A DNA stretch of 43,792 nucleotides from Paraburkholderia diazotrophica (GCF_900108945.1 NZ_FNYE01000054.1:1-43792), one strand, 5' to 3'; positions 17,138 through 25,287 are shown, counted from the first letter of the stretch. Made by a program: numbers and translations. The notes: generated by a model not told the origin, from the letters alone.

Positions 17138-18463
17138 TCAGCTGCCGGCCTTCTCGAAGCGGCGCAGCAGGTCGTCGCCGCGCGACACCGACGAATCGAG
17201 CGCATCTTTGGGCGTCTTCTTGTCGGCCCAGACCTGTTCGAGTTCTTCGTCGATGATCGTGCGGATCTGCGGCATGTTGCCCAGACGCAGGCCCTTCGTG
17301 TACGGCAGCGGCGGCTTGTTGAGCATCTGCTTGATGGCCGTGTCGCTGCCAGGGTTCTTCTCGTAGAAGCCCTGTTGCTGGGTCAGCTGATACGCGGCCG
17401 TCGTGACGGGCAGATAGCCCGTGTCCTGATGCCATTTCGCGGCGACGGGCGGCGAGCTGAGATAAGCGAGGAACTTCGCGACGCCCTTGTAGACGGCCGG
17501 GTCCTTGCCCGACAGGACCCAGAGGCTCGCACCGCCGATGATCGCGTTCTGCGGCGCGCCCTTCACGTTTGCGTCGTACGGCATCATGCCCGTGCCGAAG
17601 CTGAACTTCGCGTACTTGCGGATCGTCGCGAGCGAGCCCGATGAGTTCGTGATGATCCCGCAGTCGCCGCTATAGAACTTCGATACGGGTTCGTCCTTGC
17701 GGCCTGCGTAGGTGAACGTGCCTTCCTTCGCCATCTTCTGCAGGAACGTGATGTGGGCGATCTGCAATTGCTTGTTGAATTCGAGCTGCGCATCGGCGCC
17801 GTCGAAGCCGTTGTTTTCCGTCGCGAACGGCGCGCCGTGCCACGCGCTGTAGTTCTCGAGCTGAATCCAGCTTTGCCACCCCGACGAATAGCCGCACGAC
17901 AGGCCCGCCGCCTTCAGCTTCTGCGCATCCTGCTCGACTTCGGCCCAGGTCCTGGGCGGCGCGTTGGGATCGAGGCCGGCTTTCTTGAAGGCGTCCTTGT
18001 TGTAGTAGAGAACGGGCGTCGAGCTGTTGAACGGCATCGAAATCAGATGGCCCGATTTCGAGTCGCTGTAATAGCTGGCGATGGTCGGCACGAAGGCTTT
18101 CTCATCGAGCGTCATGCCTGCCTGCTTGAACACATCCGACACGGGGACGACGGCCTTCCTGGCTTGCATCATCGTCGCCGTGCCGACTTCGTAGACCTGC
18201 AGGATCGCGGGCGCGTTGCCGCTGCGATACGCGGCGATGCCGGCGGCAAGCGTCTGGTCGTAGGTGCCTTTGAAGACGGGGACGATCTTGTAATCGCTCT
18301 GCGATGCGTTGAAGTCGTTGGCGATCACATTCAGGCGTTCGCCGAGCGCGGCTTCCATCGCATGCCAGAACTGGATTTCAGTGGCGGCATGTGCACCTTG
18401 ATGAACGCCCAAGGCCAGAACGGCCGCGACGGAGAGCGAACGGAACAGCGGCTTGCAATGCAT
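17138..18463 (-). CDS. ugpB: sn-glycerol-3-phosphate-binding periplasmic protein UgpB
   Basis: 441 aa with a Sec signal peptide (MHCKPLFRSLSVAAVLALG, cleavage after GAHA near residue 26). The mature protein begins TEIQFWHAMEAALGERLN, a classic UgpB start. Further family blocks are YYNKDAFKKAGLDP, CGYSSGWQSWIQLENYSAW and IGGASLWVLSGKD. It captures glycerol-3-phosphate or glycerophosphodiesters in the periplasm and hands them to UgpAE. AGGAG lies 7 bases before the ATG. It heads the ugpBAEC operon. The 5' UTR carries a structured element (18482-18535) and a Pho-box-like promoter. Confidence 0.95.
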   Translation of the reverse strand: MHCKPLFRSLSVAAVLALGVHQGAHAATEIQFWHAMEAALGERLNVIANDFNASQSDYKIVPVFKGTYDQTLAAGIAAYRSGNAPAILQVYEVGTATMMQARKAVVPVSDVFKQAGMTLDEKAFVPTIASYYSDSKSGHLISMPFNSSTPVLYYNKDAFKKAGLDPNAPPRTWAEVEQDAQKLKAAGLSCGYSSGWQSWIQLENYSAWHGAPFATENNGFDGADAQLEFNKQLQIAHITFLQKMAKEGTFTYAGRKDEPVSKFYSGDCGIITNSSGSLATIRKYAKFSFGTGMMPYDANVKGAPQNAIIGGASLWVLSGKDPAVYKGVAKFLAYLSSPPVAAKWHQDTGYLPVTTAAYQLTQQQGFYEKNPGSDTAIKQMLNKPPLPYTKGLRLGNMPQIRTIIDEELEQVWADKKTPKDALDSSVSRGDDLLRRFEKAGS

Positions 18464-18481
18464 CGAGAGTCTCCTTTTTTT

Positions 18482-18535
18482 GTCGACCAGAGTTGGCGCT
18501 TTAGCGCCTTACACTGGTCCCATGCCCGACAGGGC
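18482..18535 (-). promoter_or_regulatory. Two-hairpin RNA element in the ugpB 5' UTR (copy A)
   Basis: Reading the minus strand, a 5' hairpin GCCC-TGTC-GGGC (18535-18524) leads into a conserved linker ATGGGA. A second hairpin follows, with outer stem GACCAG/CTGGTC and inner stem GGCGC-TAAA-GCGCC, ending GTCGAC. It lies 19 bases before the ugpB start. A second copy of equal length exists at 22503-22560. It may be a cis-regulatory RNA, an mRNA stabiliser or a small dispersed repeat. Confidence 0.6.
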
Positions 18536-18562
18536 GATCGAACGCGCGTTGTGCGGTGCGCG

Positions 18563-18596
18563 ATTCTAGTTATGGTCGATGACAGGAAAGCGTCGG
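18563..18596 (-). promoter_or_regulatory. Candidate PhoB-dependent promoter of ugpBAEC
   Basis: On the minus strand: half-site CCGACGC (4 of 7 to consensus), four bases, half-site CTGTCAT (perfect), ten bases, then -10 TAGAAT (18568-18563). The 11-bp half-site step and 10-base distance to the -10 are those of Pho promoters. E. coli ugpB belongs to the Pho regulon, which supports the reading. The 5' UTR would be about 90 bases. Confidence 0.5.
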
Positions 18597-18707
18597 TGAT
18601 TCTTTTAGGTGCCAGGTCCGGTGCAGAAAGGGCAATTTAACATCGAAGAATTGCGCGAGAAAGCGCGATTACCCGAAGCGCCGATTGGTGTCCGCGCAAC
18701 GAGGGCG

Positions 18708-18732
18708 AAAAAAAGCCGCGTCGATGCGCGGC
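18708..18732 (-). terminator. Rho-independent terminator of ychF
   Basis: Minus-strand hairpin GCCGCG-CATCGA-CGCGGC followed by seven Ts, about 68 bases after the ychF stop. The rest of 18601-18800 shows no gene. Confidence 0.8.
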
Positions 18733-18799
18733 CTTTCTCTGCTTCTCTTTGCGTCTGGCATCTCGCGTCATGCGGCGGGATGCATTTGACAATTCGTCG

Positions 18800-19894
18800 T
18801 CAGACGTTGAACAAAAAATTCATTACATCGCCATCATGCACGATGTACTCCTTCCCTTCGGCGCGCATCTTGCCCGCTTCCTTCGCGCCTTGCTCGCCCT
18901 TGTACGTGATGAAGTCGTCGAAGCCGATGGTCTGCGCGCGGATGAAGCCACGCTCGAAATCCGTATGAATCGCGCCCGCGGCTTGCGGCGCCGTGTCGCC
19001 GACATGGATCGTCCACGCGCGCACTTCCTTCACGCCCGCCGTGAAGTACGTCTGCAGACCGAGCAGCTTGAAGCCCGCGCGAATCACGCGGTTCAAGCCC
19101 GGCTCGTGCATGCCCATGTCGGCGAGAAACACTTCCTTGTCTTCATCGTCGAGATCGGCGATTTCCGCTTCGATTGCCGCGCACACCGCGACGACGGGCG
19201 CTTTTTCCGTCTCAGCGTACTTGCGCACGGCATCCAGATGCGGATTGTTCTCGAAGCCGTCTTCCTTCACGTTCGCCACGTACATCGCCGGCTTGGCCGT
19301 GATCAGACAGAACGGCTTGATCAGCAGACGCTCTTCGTCCGTCAGGTCGAGCCCGCGAACCGGCTTTGCCTGGTCCAGTTGCGCGCGAACCTTTTCCAGC
19401 ACGGCGGCGAGCTTCACCGCTTCCTTGTCGTTGCCCGACTTCGCGGCCTTCGCGTAGCGCGTGAGCGCCTTTTCGACGGTTGCCAGATCGGCTAGCGCGA
19501 GTTCGGTGTTGATCACTTCGATATCCGACACCGGGTCGATCTTGCCCGCGACGTGAATCACGTTTTCGTCTTCGAAGCAGCGTACGACATGCGTGATCGC
19601 GTCGGTTTCGCGGATGTTCGCGAGGAACTGGTTGCCGAGGCCTTCGCCTTTGCTCGCGCCGGCGACGAGGCCCGCGATATCGACGAATTCCACGACGGCG
19701 GGCAGGATGCGCTCCGGCTTGACGATTTCCGCGAGCGCCTTCAGACGCGCGTCCGGCACTTCGACCACGCCGACGTTCGGCTCGATCGTGCAGAACGGAT
19801 AGTTTTCGGCGGCGATGCCCGCCTTGGTCAGCGCGTTGAACAGGGTGGACTTGCCGACATTAGGCAGGCCGACGATGCCGCATTGGAGGCTCAT
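18800..19894 (-). CDS. ychF: Redox-responsive Obg-like ATPase YchF
   Basis: 364 aa, near the usual 363. The P-loop GLPNVGKST is at residues 8-16. The switch/G3 region is VDIAGLVAGASKGEGLG, with the Obg-type glycine-rich stretch. In place of the GTPase NKxD motif it has NVKE, which gives ATP preference in this family. A coiled coil about 130-200 and a C-terminal TGS-like domain (AWTIHVGDTAPQAAGAIHTDFERGF) complete the layout. It is cytoplasmic, binds ribosomes, and negatively affects oxidative-stress resistance in E. coli. It is a single gene with its own terminator at 18708-18732. Confidence 0.95.
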   Translation of the reverse strand: MSLQCGIVGLPNVGKSTLFNALTKAGIAAENYPFCTIEPNVGVVEVPDARLKALAEIVKPERILPAVVEFVDIAGLVAGASKGEGLGNQFLANIRETDAITHVVRCFEDENVIHVAGKIDPVSDIEVINTELALADLATVEKALTRYAKAAKSGNDKEAVKLAAVLEKVRAQLDQAKPVRGLDLTDEERLLIKPFCLITAKPAMYVANVKEDGFENNPHLDAVRKYAETEKAPVVAVCAAIEAEIADLDDEDKEVFLADMGMHEPGLNRVIRAGFKLLGLQTYFTAGVKEVRAWTIHVGDTAPQAAGAIHTDFERGFIRAQTIGFDDFITYKGEQGAKEAGKMRAEGKEYIVHDGDVMNFLFNV

Positions 19895-20338
19895 GAGGTT
19901 CTCTACAAATCAGGTGATGACGGGCTTCGGCGAACGGGCGGACTTGCTGCAAGGGCTACGCGTGGCGCGGCGCACTGCCGGCTGCGGCCCGCAAGTCCGC
20001 TGGCGCCGGATGGCGCGGCGCAGGCGGACTCGTCCGTACTTGTCGTATTGCCCCGGCTGCGCGAGCGCAAAGCAAAAGCGCGCCGGTGTGCCGGATAACC
20101 GAAAACCGCAATTGTAACCCTGTCGGGCGGCACGTTTGCGGTAGCGGAAGACCGGCAGCATCCGCCGCACGACGCCGCGCCGTGCGAGCGCTGCTGCTCG
20201 CATTCCAGCCACTCGGTCCCGCCTGCGCCCGACAGACATCGACCATCGGCCTAACCAGGCGCAAACCCAAGGCGCAAACCCGGCCGTACCGCTGTCCCGC
20301 TGGTCCGTCCCCGAGACCCCCGCAGCTATAATGCCCGG
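19895..20338. other. Intergenic region between divergent ychF and ubiH-like genes
   Basis: 444 bases with no gene I can support. Open frames on the minus strand (for example 19910-20353) have no recognisable protein features and an Arg/Ala-rich composition typical of GC-rich noise. It must hold promoters for both neighbours. TACAAT on the minus strand near 20115 and TATAAT on the plus strand at 20327 are the only convincing hexamers. No tRNA fold or long repeat seen. Confidence 0.6.
20327..20332 (+). promoter_or_regulatory. Consensus -10 hexamer six bases before the ubiH-like start codon
   Basis: A perfect TATAAT at 20327-20332, with the ATG at 20339. Transcription would begin at or next to the A of the ATG. 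No ribosome binding site precedes the codon, so the mRNA may be leaderless. The -35 is weak. Confidence 0.5.
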
Positions 20339-21511
20339 ATGAACGCTCACCACTCATCCTTCGACGTCGCCGTGATCGGCGGAGGGCTCGTCGGCAAGAC
20401 CGCGGCGCTGGCGCTCACGCAATGCGGCCTGCGCGTCGCGCTGCTCGCGCAGCATTGTCAGCCGCTGCCCGGCGACGCCGTGTTCGACTCGCGCATCTAC
20501 GCGCTGTCCGCGAGTTCGCAGGCGCTGCTCGAGCGTCTGCGCGTGTGGCAGGCGCTCGACGCATCGCGGCTCTCGCCCGTCTACGACATGCGCGTCTACG
20601 GCGATGCGCACGCCGAGCTGCATTTCTCGGCATTTCAGGCCTCGGTGCCGCAGCTTGCGTGGATCGCTGAATCGTCGCTGATCGAACACGCGCTCGACGC
20701 CGCGCTGCGCTTTCAGCCCAACCTCACATGGCTCGACACGCGTGCGCAAGGGCTCGACGTGAAAACGGGCGGCGCGACGATCGGCCTCGCGAACGGCAAC
20801 GTGCTCGAAGCGGATCTCGTCGTCGGCGCGGACGGCGCGCATTCGTGGGTGCGCGCGCAGATCGGCTCGAAGACGAACCGGCGCGACTACCGGCAGACGG
20901 GCGTCGTCGCGAACTTCAAGGCCGAGCGGCCGCATGGCGAGACGGCGTATCAGTGGTTTCGCGACGGCGAAATCATCGCGCTGCTGCCGCTGCCCGACGG
21001 GCACGTGTCGCTCGTCTGGTCGGCGCTGACGGATCATGCGAACACGCTCATCAGGCTCGATCCGGCGCAGCTTGCTGCGGAAGTCGAACGTGCGACGATG
21101 GGCGCACTCGGCAAGCTCGAATGCGTGACGCCCGCTCAAGGCTTTCCGCTCGCACTGCAAACGGTCGACCGGCTGGTTGCGCCGCGCGTGGCGCTCGTCG
21201 GCGATGCCGCGCATCTGATTCATCCGCTCGCCGGTCAGGGGATGAACCTGGGCTTGCGCGACGTGGCGTCGCTGGTGGAGGTGATCGCGAAGAAAGAGGC
21301 GTTCCGCGATCTCGGCGACACGGTGCTGCTGCGCCGCTACGAACGCTCGCGCAGCGAAGACATTCGCGCGCTGACCATCGCCACCGACGGCCTTCAGCGG
21401 CTGTTCTCACTGTCGGGCAATATCGCGCGCGCGGTCCGCAATACGGGGATGGCGTTCGTCGGCGGACAGCCGCTGGTCAAACGCTGGCTGGTGTCGGCGG
21501 CGCTGGGCTGA
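20339..21511 (+). CDS. UbiH/UbiF/COQ6-family FAD-dependent hydroxylase
   Basis: 390 aa. The FAD dinucleotide motif VAVIGGGLVGKTAAL lies at about 10-24. The middle DG motif is VVGADGAHSWVR, and the GD motif is VALVGDAAHLIHPLAGQGMNLGLRD, the exact family signature of ubiquinone-ring hydroxylases (UbiH, UbiI, UbiF). It is a class A flavoprotein monooxygenase acting on a polyprenylated phenol; which ring carbon is hydroxylated cannot be told from sequence alone. dsbC follows 194 bases later. The only ATG before the FAD loop is the one at 20339. Codon use is as in the neighbours. Confidence 0.88.
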   Translation: MNAHHSSFDVAVIGGGLVGKTAALALTQCGLRVALLAQHCQPLPGDAVFDSRIYALSASSQALLERLRVWQALDASRLSPVYDMRVYGDAHAELHFSAFQASVPQLAWIAESSLIEHALDAALRFQPNLTWLDTRAQGLDVKTGGATIGLANGNVLEADLVVGADGAHSWVRAQIGSKTNRRDYRQTGVVANFKAERPHGETAYQWFRDGEIIALLPLPDGHVSLVWSALTDHANTLIRLDPAQLAAEVERATMGALGKLECVTPAQGFPLALQTVDRLVAPRVALVGDAAHLIHPLAGQGMNLGLRDVASLVEVIAKKEAFRDLGDTVLLRRYERSRSEDIRALTIATDGLQRLFSLSGNIARAVRNTGMAFVGGQPLVKRWLVSAALG

Positions 21512-21705
21512 AACGCCGGGCACGGACGTTGCGCCCTCGATCGCAGGGCGCATGTGACAAGGCAGGTCGCGAGGCATACCATCCGTAACGCGGCTCCCGG
21601 TGCGTCGGACGCACGATCGGGAACACGGGCGGAACATAAACATGGGCGCCACAGGCGGCAGAAGGCCGCAAACGTCGGCGCCAAAATCGAATCAGGAGTA
21701 GCAGC

Positions 21706-22431
21706 ATGAAGCAACGTATCCGCATCGCCGCGCTGGCGCTGGCCGTCGTAACGGCCGCGCTCGGCTGTTCCGCGCAGGCCGACCAGACCACCGACAAGCT
21801 CAAGGCAACGCTGCAATCGCGCCTTTCCGAAGCGTCGATCAAGAGCGTGACGAAATCGCCTATCGCGGGCCTGTACGAAGTGAACATCGGTTCGCAGATC
21901 ATCTACAGCGACGCGACGGGCGACTATGTGCTGCTCGGCGACATGGTCGACGCGAAGACGCGCAAGAACCTGACGGAGGCGCGTCTGGCGGAGGTCAATC
22001 GCATCGACTTCGCGAACCTGCCGTTCGGCGACGCCGTGAAGGTGGTGAAGGGCAACGGCAGCCGCAAGATCGCCGTGTTCTCCGATCCGAACTGCCCGTA
22101 CTGCAAGCAGCTCGAATCGACGCTGAAGTCGATGGATAACATCACCGTGTACACGTTCCTGTACCCGGTTCTGTCGCCGGACTCGACGGTGAAGTCGAAG
22201 TCGATCTGGTGTTCCGCCGACCGCGCGAAGGCCTGGGAAGCATGGATGCAGGACCGCCGCCCGCCGACCGCGCCGGGCACATGCGATACGGCCGCCATCG
22301 ACAAGAATCTGAAGCTCGGCCAGTCGATGAACGTAAGCGGCACGCCCACTATTTTCCTCGCCGACGGTCGCCGCCTGCCGGGCGCCGTGCCCGCGGAGGA
22401 ACTGGACAAGGCGTTGTCGTCGGTGCGCTGA
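21706..22431 (+). CDS. dsbC: Thiol:disulfide interchange protein DsbC (periplasmic isomerase)
   Basis: 241 aa. A signal peptide about 1-25 (IRIAALALAVVTAALG) is cut after CSAQA; ALGC could alternatively be a weak lipobox. The N-terminal dimerisation domain covers about 28-90. The thioredoxin-like domain has active site CPYC (Cys130, Cys133, in FSDPNCPYCKQLE), a second Cys pair (IWCSADR, GTCDTAA) and the cis-proline loop SGTPTIF. It isomerises wrong disulfides in secreted proteins, kept reduced by DsbD. AGGAG lies 8 bases before the ATG. A GC-rich hairpin follows at 22468. Confidence 0.92.
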   Translation: MKQRIRIAALALAVVTAALGCSAQADQTTDKLKATLQSRLSEASIKSVTKSPIAGLYEVNIGSQIIYSDATGDYVLLGDMVDAKTRKNLTEARLAEVNRIDFANLPFGDAVKVVKGNGSRKIAVFSDPNCPYCKQLESTLKSMDNITVYTFLYPVLSPDSTVKSKSIWCSADRAKAWEAWMQDRRPPTAPGTCDTAAIDKNLKLGQSMNVSGTPTIFLADGRRLPGAVPAEELDKALSSVR

Positions 22432-22467
22432 ACGAGGCGCGTCGTCAGTCCGAGCCTGTTTGACGAA

Positions 22468-22486
22468 GGAGGCGCGCGGCGCCTCC
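22468..22486 (+). terminator. Perfect 8-bp hairpin after dsbC
   Basis: GGAGGCGC-GCG-GCGCCTCC, 36 bases after the dsbC stop. There is no T-run on the plus strand (TGTTCC follows); on the minus strand TTCGTC follows. It may be a Rho-assisted end of dsbC or the 3' hairpin of a minus-strand RNA containing the element at 22503-22560. Confidence 0.45.
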
Positions 22487-22502
22487 TGTTCCATGCAAAG
22501 CG

Positions 22503-22560
22503 GTCGATTGGGGTTGGCGCCGTAGCGCCGCATTCCAATCCCATGCAGCAAGGTTGCTGC
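22503..22560 (-). other. Two-hairpin element, copy B
   Basis: On the minus strand: hairpin GCAGCAA-CC-TTGCTGC (22560-22545), linker ATGGGA, outer stem GATTGG/CCAATC, inner stem GGCGC-TACG-GCGCC, then GAC. The 44-base core (22546-22503) has the same length as copy A (18525-18482). It is identical in GCATGGGA, GGCGCTA, GCGCCAAC and TCGAC, while paired bases of the outer stem change together. It lies between two plus-strand genes, 50 bases before the M61 peptidase start. Confidence 0.6.
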
Positions 22561-22610
22561 CCGTTTGAAGCCTTCCGAATCCCTCCCCGAGTTTTCACAC
22601 ACGAGCGCCG

Positions 22611-24401
22611 ATGAAGCCGATCCGCTACACCATCGTTCCGAAGCAGCCCGCCGCCCATATTTTCGAAGTCACCGTCACCGTCGCTGAACCCGATCCGTCG
22701 GGCCAGCGATTCATGCTGCCTGTCTGGATTCCGGGCAGCTATATGGTCCGCGAGTTTGCGCGCAACATCGTCACGCTGCGCGCATTCAACGATGGCGGCC
22801 GCAAGGTGCGGATCGAAAAGACCGACAAGCACATGTGGCAGGCCGCGCCCGTGAAGGGCGCGCTGACGCTGCGCTACGAGGTGTACGCGTGGGACATGTC
22901 GGTGCGGGCCGCGCATCTCGACGACACGACCGGCTTCTTCAACGGCACGAGCGTGTTTCTGTCGCCGCTCGGTTTCGAGGACGCGCGGTGCGTCGTCGAT
23001 ATCCAGAAACCGGCGGGCCCGCAGTTCCGCAACTGGCGGGTCGCGACGGCGCTATCGGAAGCGCGCAGCACGAAGCGCTACGCGTTCGGCGAGTACACCG
23101 CGCAGAACTATGACGAGCTGATCGACCATCCCGTCACGCTCGGCGAGTTCGCGCTCGCAACCTTCAAGGCGCACGGCGTGCCGCACGACATCGTGCTCGC
23201 GGGGCGCGTGGTCGGGCTCGACATGGCGCGGCTGTCGGCGGATCTGAAACGCGTGTGCGAAGCGCAGATCGCGCTCTTCGAGCCGCGCTCGAAGAAGGCG
23301 CCGATGGACCGCTACGTGTTCATGACCCAGGCTGTCAGCGACGGCTACGGCGGGCTCGAACATCGCGCATCGACGGCGCTGATCTGCAACCGTTCGGATT
23401 TGCCCGTCGTCGGCCGCGACGAAATGACAGACGGCTATCGCACGTATCTGGGCCTGTGCAGCCACGAATACTTCCACACGTGGAACGTGAAGCGCATCAA
23501 GCCCGCGCCGTTCGCGCCGTATGACCTGACGCAGGAAAACTATACGTCGCTGCTGTGGCTCTTCGAGGGCTTCACGTCGTACTACGACGATCTGATGCTG
23601 GCGCGCAGTGGTCTGATCAAGGAAGCGGATTACTTCACGCTGCTCGGCAAGACGATCGGCGGCGTGCTGCGCGGAAGCGGGCGTCTGAAACAGACGGTCG
23701 CCGAAAGCTCGTTCGACGCATGGGTCAAGTACTACCGCCAGGATGAGAACGCCGCGAACGCGATCGTCAGCTATTACACGAAGGGCTCGCTGGTCGCGCT
23801 CGCTTTCGATCTGACGATTCGTGCGCAAACGCAGAACCGCAAGTCGCTCGATGACGTGATGCGCCTCTTGTGGCAGCGCTACGGGCGCGACTTCTATCGC
23901 GGCAAGGCACACGGCATCGAAGAATCGGAGGTCGAGGCGCTATTCGCGGAAGCGACGGGCGCCGATCTGTCCGAGCTTTTCGCGGAAGGCGTGCGCGGCA
24001 CGCGCGATCTGCCGCTCGACGCGCTGCTCGAGCCGTTCGGCGTCACGCTCGAGGCGGACGTCGACGCGAAGGCGAAGCCGTCGCTCGGCGTGCGCGTGCG
24101 CAACGGCGCGGACTGCACGCTCGCGGCCGTCCACGACGGCGGGGCGGCGCAGAAGGCGGGGCTTTCGGCCGGCGACGTGCTGATCGCGATCGACGGGCTG
24201 CGCGTGACGGGTTCCAATCTCGACGCGCTGCTGTCGCGCTATGTGCCCGGCGCCAAAGTCGAAGTGCACGCGTTCCGGCGCGACGAGCTGCGCGTCTCGC
24301 AGGTCAAGCTCGATGGGCCCGACGTGTCGCGCTACAAGCTCACGCCGAACGACAGACGCGCGTCGGCGAGCACGGCGCGCAAGCGCTGGCTGGGGAAATA
24401 A
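22611..24401 (+). CDS. M61-family glycyl aminopeptidase-like metallopeptidase with PDZ domain
   Basis: 596 aa. An N-terminal beta domain (1-220) includes LPVWIPGSYMVREFARNI, the M61 signature. The zinc site HEYFH (285-289, in SHEYFHTWNVKRIKP) has Glu319 (LFEGFTSYYDDL) as third ligand. A C-terminal PDZ domain covers about 480-575 (LGVRVRNGADCT, AGLSAGDVLIAIDGL). No signal peptide is visible, so it is likely cytoplasmic. Related Sphingomonas enzymes release N-terminal Gly/Ala. Codon use matches the region. No operon partner is obvious; azoR follows 164 bases later behind an inverted repeat. Confidence 0.93.
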   Translation: MKPIRYTIVPKQPAAHIFEVTVTVAEPDPSGQRFMLPVWIPGSYMVREFARNIVTLRAFNDGGRKVRIEKTDKHMWQAAPVKGALTLRYEVYAWDMSVRAAHLDDTTGFFNGTSVFLSPLGFEDARCVVDIQKPAGPQFRNWRVATALSEARSTKRYAFGEYTAQNYDELIDHPVTLGEFALATFKAHGVPHDIVLAGRVVGLDMARLSADLKRVCEAQIALFEPRSKKAPMDRYVFMTQAVSDGYGGLEHRASTALICNRSDLPVVGRDEMTDGYRTYLGLCSHEYFHTWNVKRIKPAPFAPYDLTQENYTSLLWLFEGFTSYYDDLMLARSGLIKEADYFTLLGKTIGGVLRGSGRLKQTVAESSFDAWVKYYRQDENAANAIVSYYTKGSLVALAFDLTIRAQTQNRKSLDDVMRLLWQRYGRDFYRGKAHGIEESEVEALFAEATGADLSELFAEGVRGTRDLPLDALLEPFGVTLEADVDAKAKPSLGVRVRNGADCTLAAVHDGGAAQKAGLSAGDVLIAIDGLRVTGSNLDALLSRYVPGAKVEVHAFRRDELRVSQVKLDGPDVSRYKLTPNDRRASASTARKRWLGK

Positions 24402-24449
24402 CGGCGCGTCTGCGTTCGCCGGCGCCCGCCGCCGGCTCGAAACGGGCGG

Positions 24450-24477
24450 CGGATTGTTCTATCGCTGCAACAATCCG
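24450..24477. promoter_or_regulatory. 9-bp perfect inverted repeat upstream of azoR
   Basis: CGGATTGTT and AACAATCCG with a 10-base spacer, 49 bases after the M61 stop and 88 before the azoR start. There is no T-run, so a terminator is unlikely; the geometry suits a dimeric regulator (LysR or MarR type). Confidence 0.45.
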
Positions 24478-24565
24478 TCGCCGCCGCGGTACTTTTTCCG
24501 CGTCGGGTAAAAAAACACAATGGCTCCACTCGCGCAACACAGCGCGCCCCTCACTGGAGTCACAG

Positions 24566-25162
24566 ATGACCACGATCCTGCAAATCAATTCGTCGGCTCG
24601 CTCGCAAGGCGCTCAGTCGACGCTCCTCGCCAACGAACTGACGGCAAAGCTGCAACAATCGAACCCGGGTGCGCGAGTCGTCATCCGCAACCTGCACGAA
24701 GACGCGCTGCCGCACCTCGACGACGCGATCCTCGGCGCATTCTTCACGCCCGCCGAGCAGCGCACGGCCGAGCAGCAAGCGATTTCCTCGCGCAGCGAAG
24801 CGCTGATCGCCGAACTGCAAGCCGCCGACATCGTCGTGATCGGCGCGCCGCTGTACAACTTCGGCATCTCGTCGCAACTGAAGACGTACTTCGACTTCAT
24901 CGCACGCGCCGGCATCACGTTCAAGTACGGCGCGAACGGTCCGGAAGGCCTCGTGAACGGCAAGAAGGTGTTCGTGGTTTCGGCTCGCGGCGGCAAGTAC
25001 GTCGGCACGCCGGGCGACACGCAGACGCCTTACCTGAAGACGTTCCTCGGCTTCCTCGGCATGACCGACGTGAACTTCATCTATGCCGAAGGCCTGAACA
25101 TGGGCGCGGACGCAGCGACGGCGGCACTGGCAGGCGCACGCGAAGCGATCGCCGCAGCGTAA
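24566..25162 (+). CDS. azoR: FMN-dependent NADH-azoreductase (AzoR/AcpD family)
   Basis: 198 aa from the ATG at 24566. The flavodoxin-like phosphate loop ILQINSSARSQGAQS (4-18) binds FMN. IGAPLYNFGISSQLKTYFDFIARAG is the conserved dimer and FMN-ring segment, and VVSARGGKY a further FMN contact. The enzyme reduces azo compounds and quinones, probably as a quinone-detoxifying reductase. GGAGT is 9 bases upstream of the start. A palindrome at 24450-24477 could be its operator. A strong terminator follows. Confidence 0.92.
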   Translation: MTTILQINSSARSQGAQSTLLANELTAKLQQSNPGARVVIRNLHEDALPHLDDAILGAFFTPAEQRTAEQQAISSRSEALIAELQAADIVVIGAPLYNFGISSQLKTYFDFIARAGITFKYGANGPEGLVNGKKVFVVSARGGKYVGTPGDTQTPYLKTFLGFLGMTDVNFIYAEGLNMGADAATAALAGAREAIAAA

Positions 25163-25250
25163 GCGGTCGACGGGTTCGCACGGCGAGCCTTTCGGTAGCC
25201 TGTTCGTCGACGGGATGCGGGTATCGGCCGCATCGCACCGACAAACGACA

Positions 25251-25287
25251 AACGCCACGGAACACAATTCCGTGGCGTTTTGTTTTT
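25251..25287 (+). terminator. Rho-independent terminator of azoR, bidirectional
   Basis: Perfect 12-bp stem AACGCCACGGAA / TTCCGTGGCGTT with a 5-base loop, followed by TTGTTTTT. It stands between azoR and the convergent oxidoreductase gene (stop at 25334). Confidence 0.92.

Noticed and set aside
18482..18535. Guanidine-II (mini-ykkC) riboswitch
   Set aside because: That class needs ACGR in both loops; copy A has TAAA and the gene is not a guanidine exporter or carboxylase.
19910..20353. 147-codon minus-strand frame between ychF and the ubiH-like gene
   Set aside because: It overlaps the start of the hydroxylase, has no recognisable domain and is Arg-rich like other noise frames.
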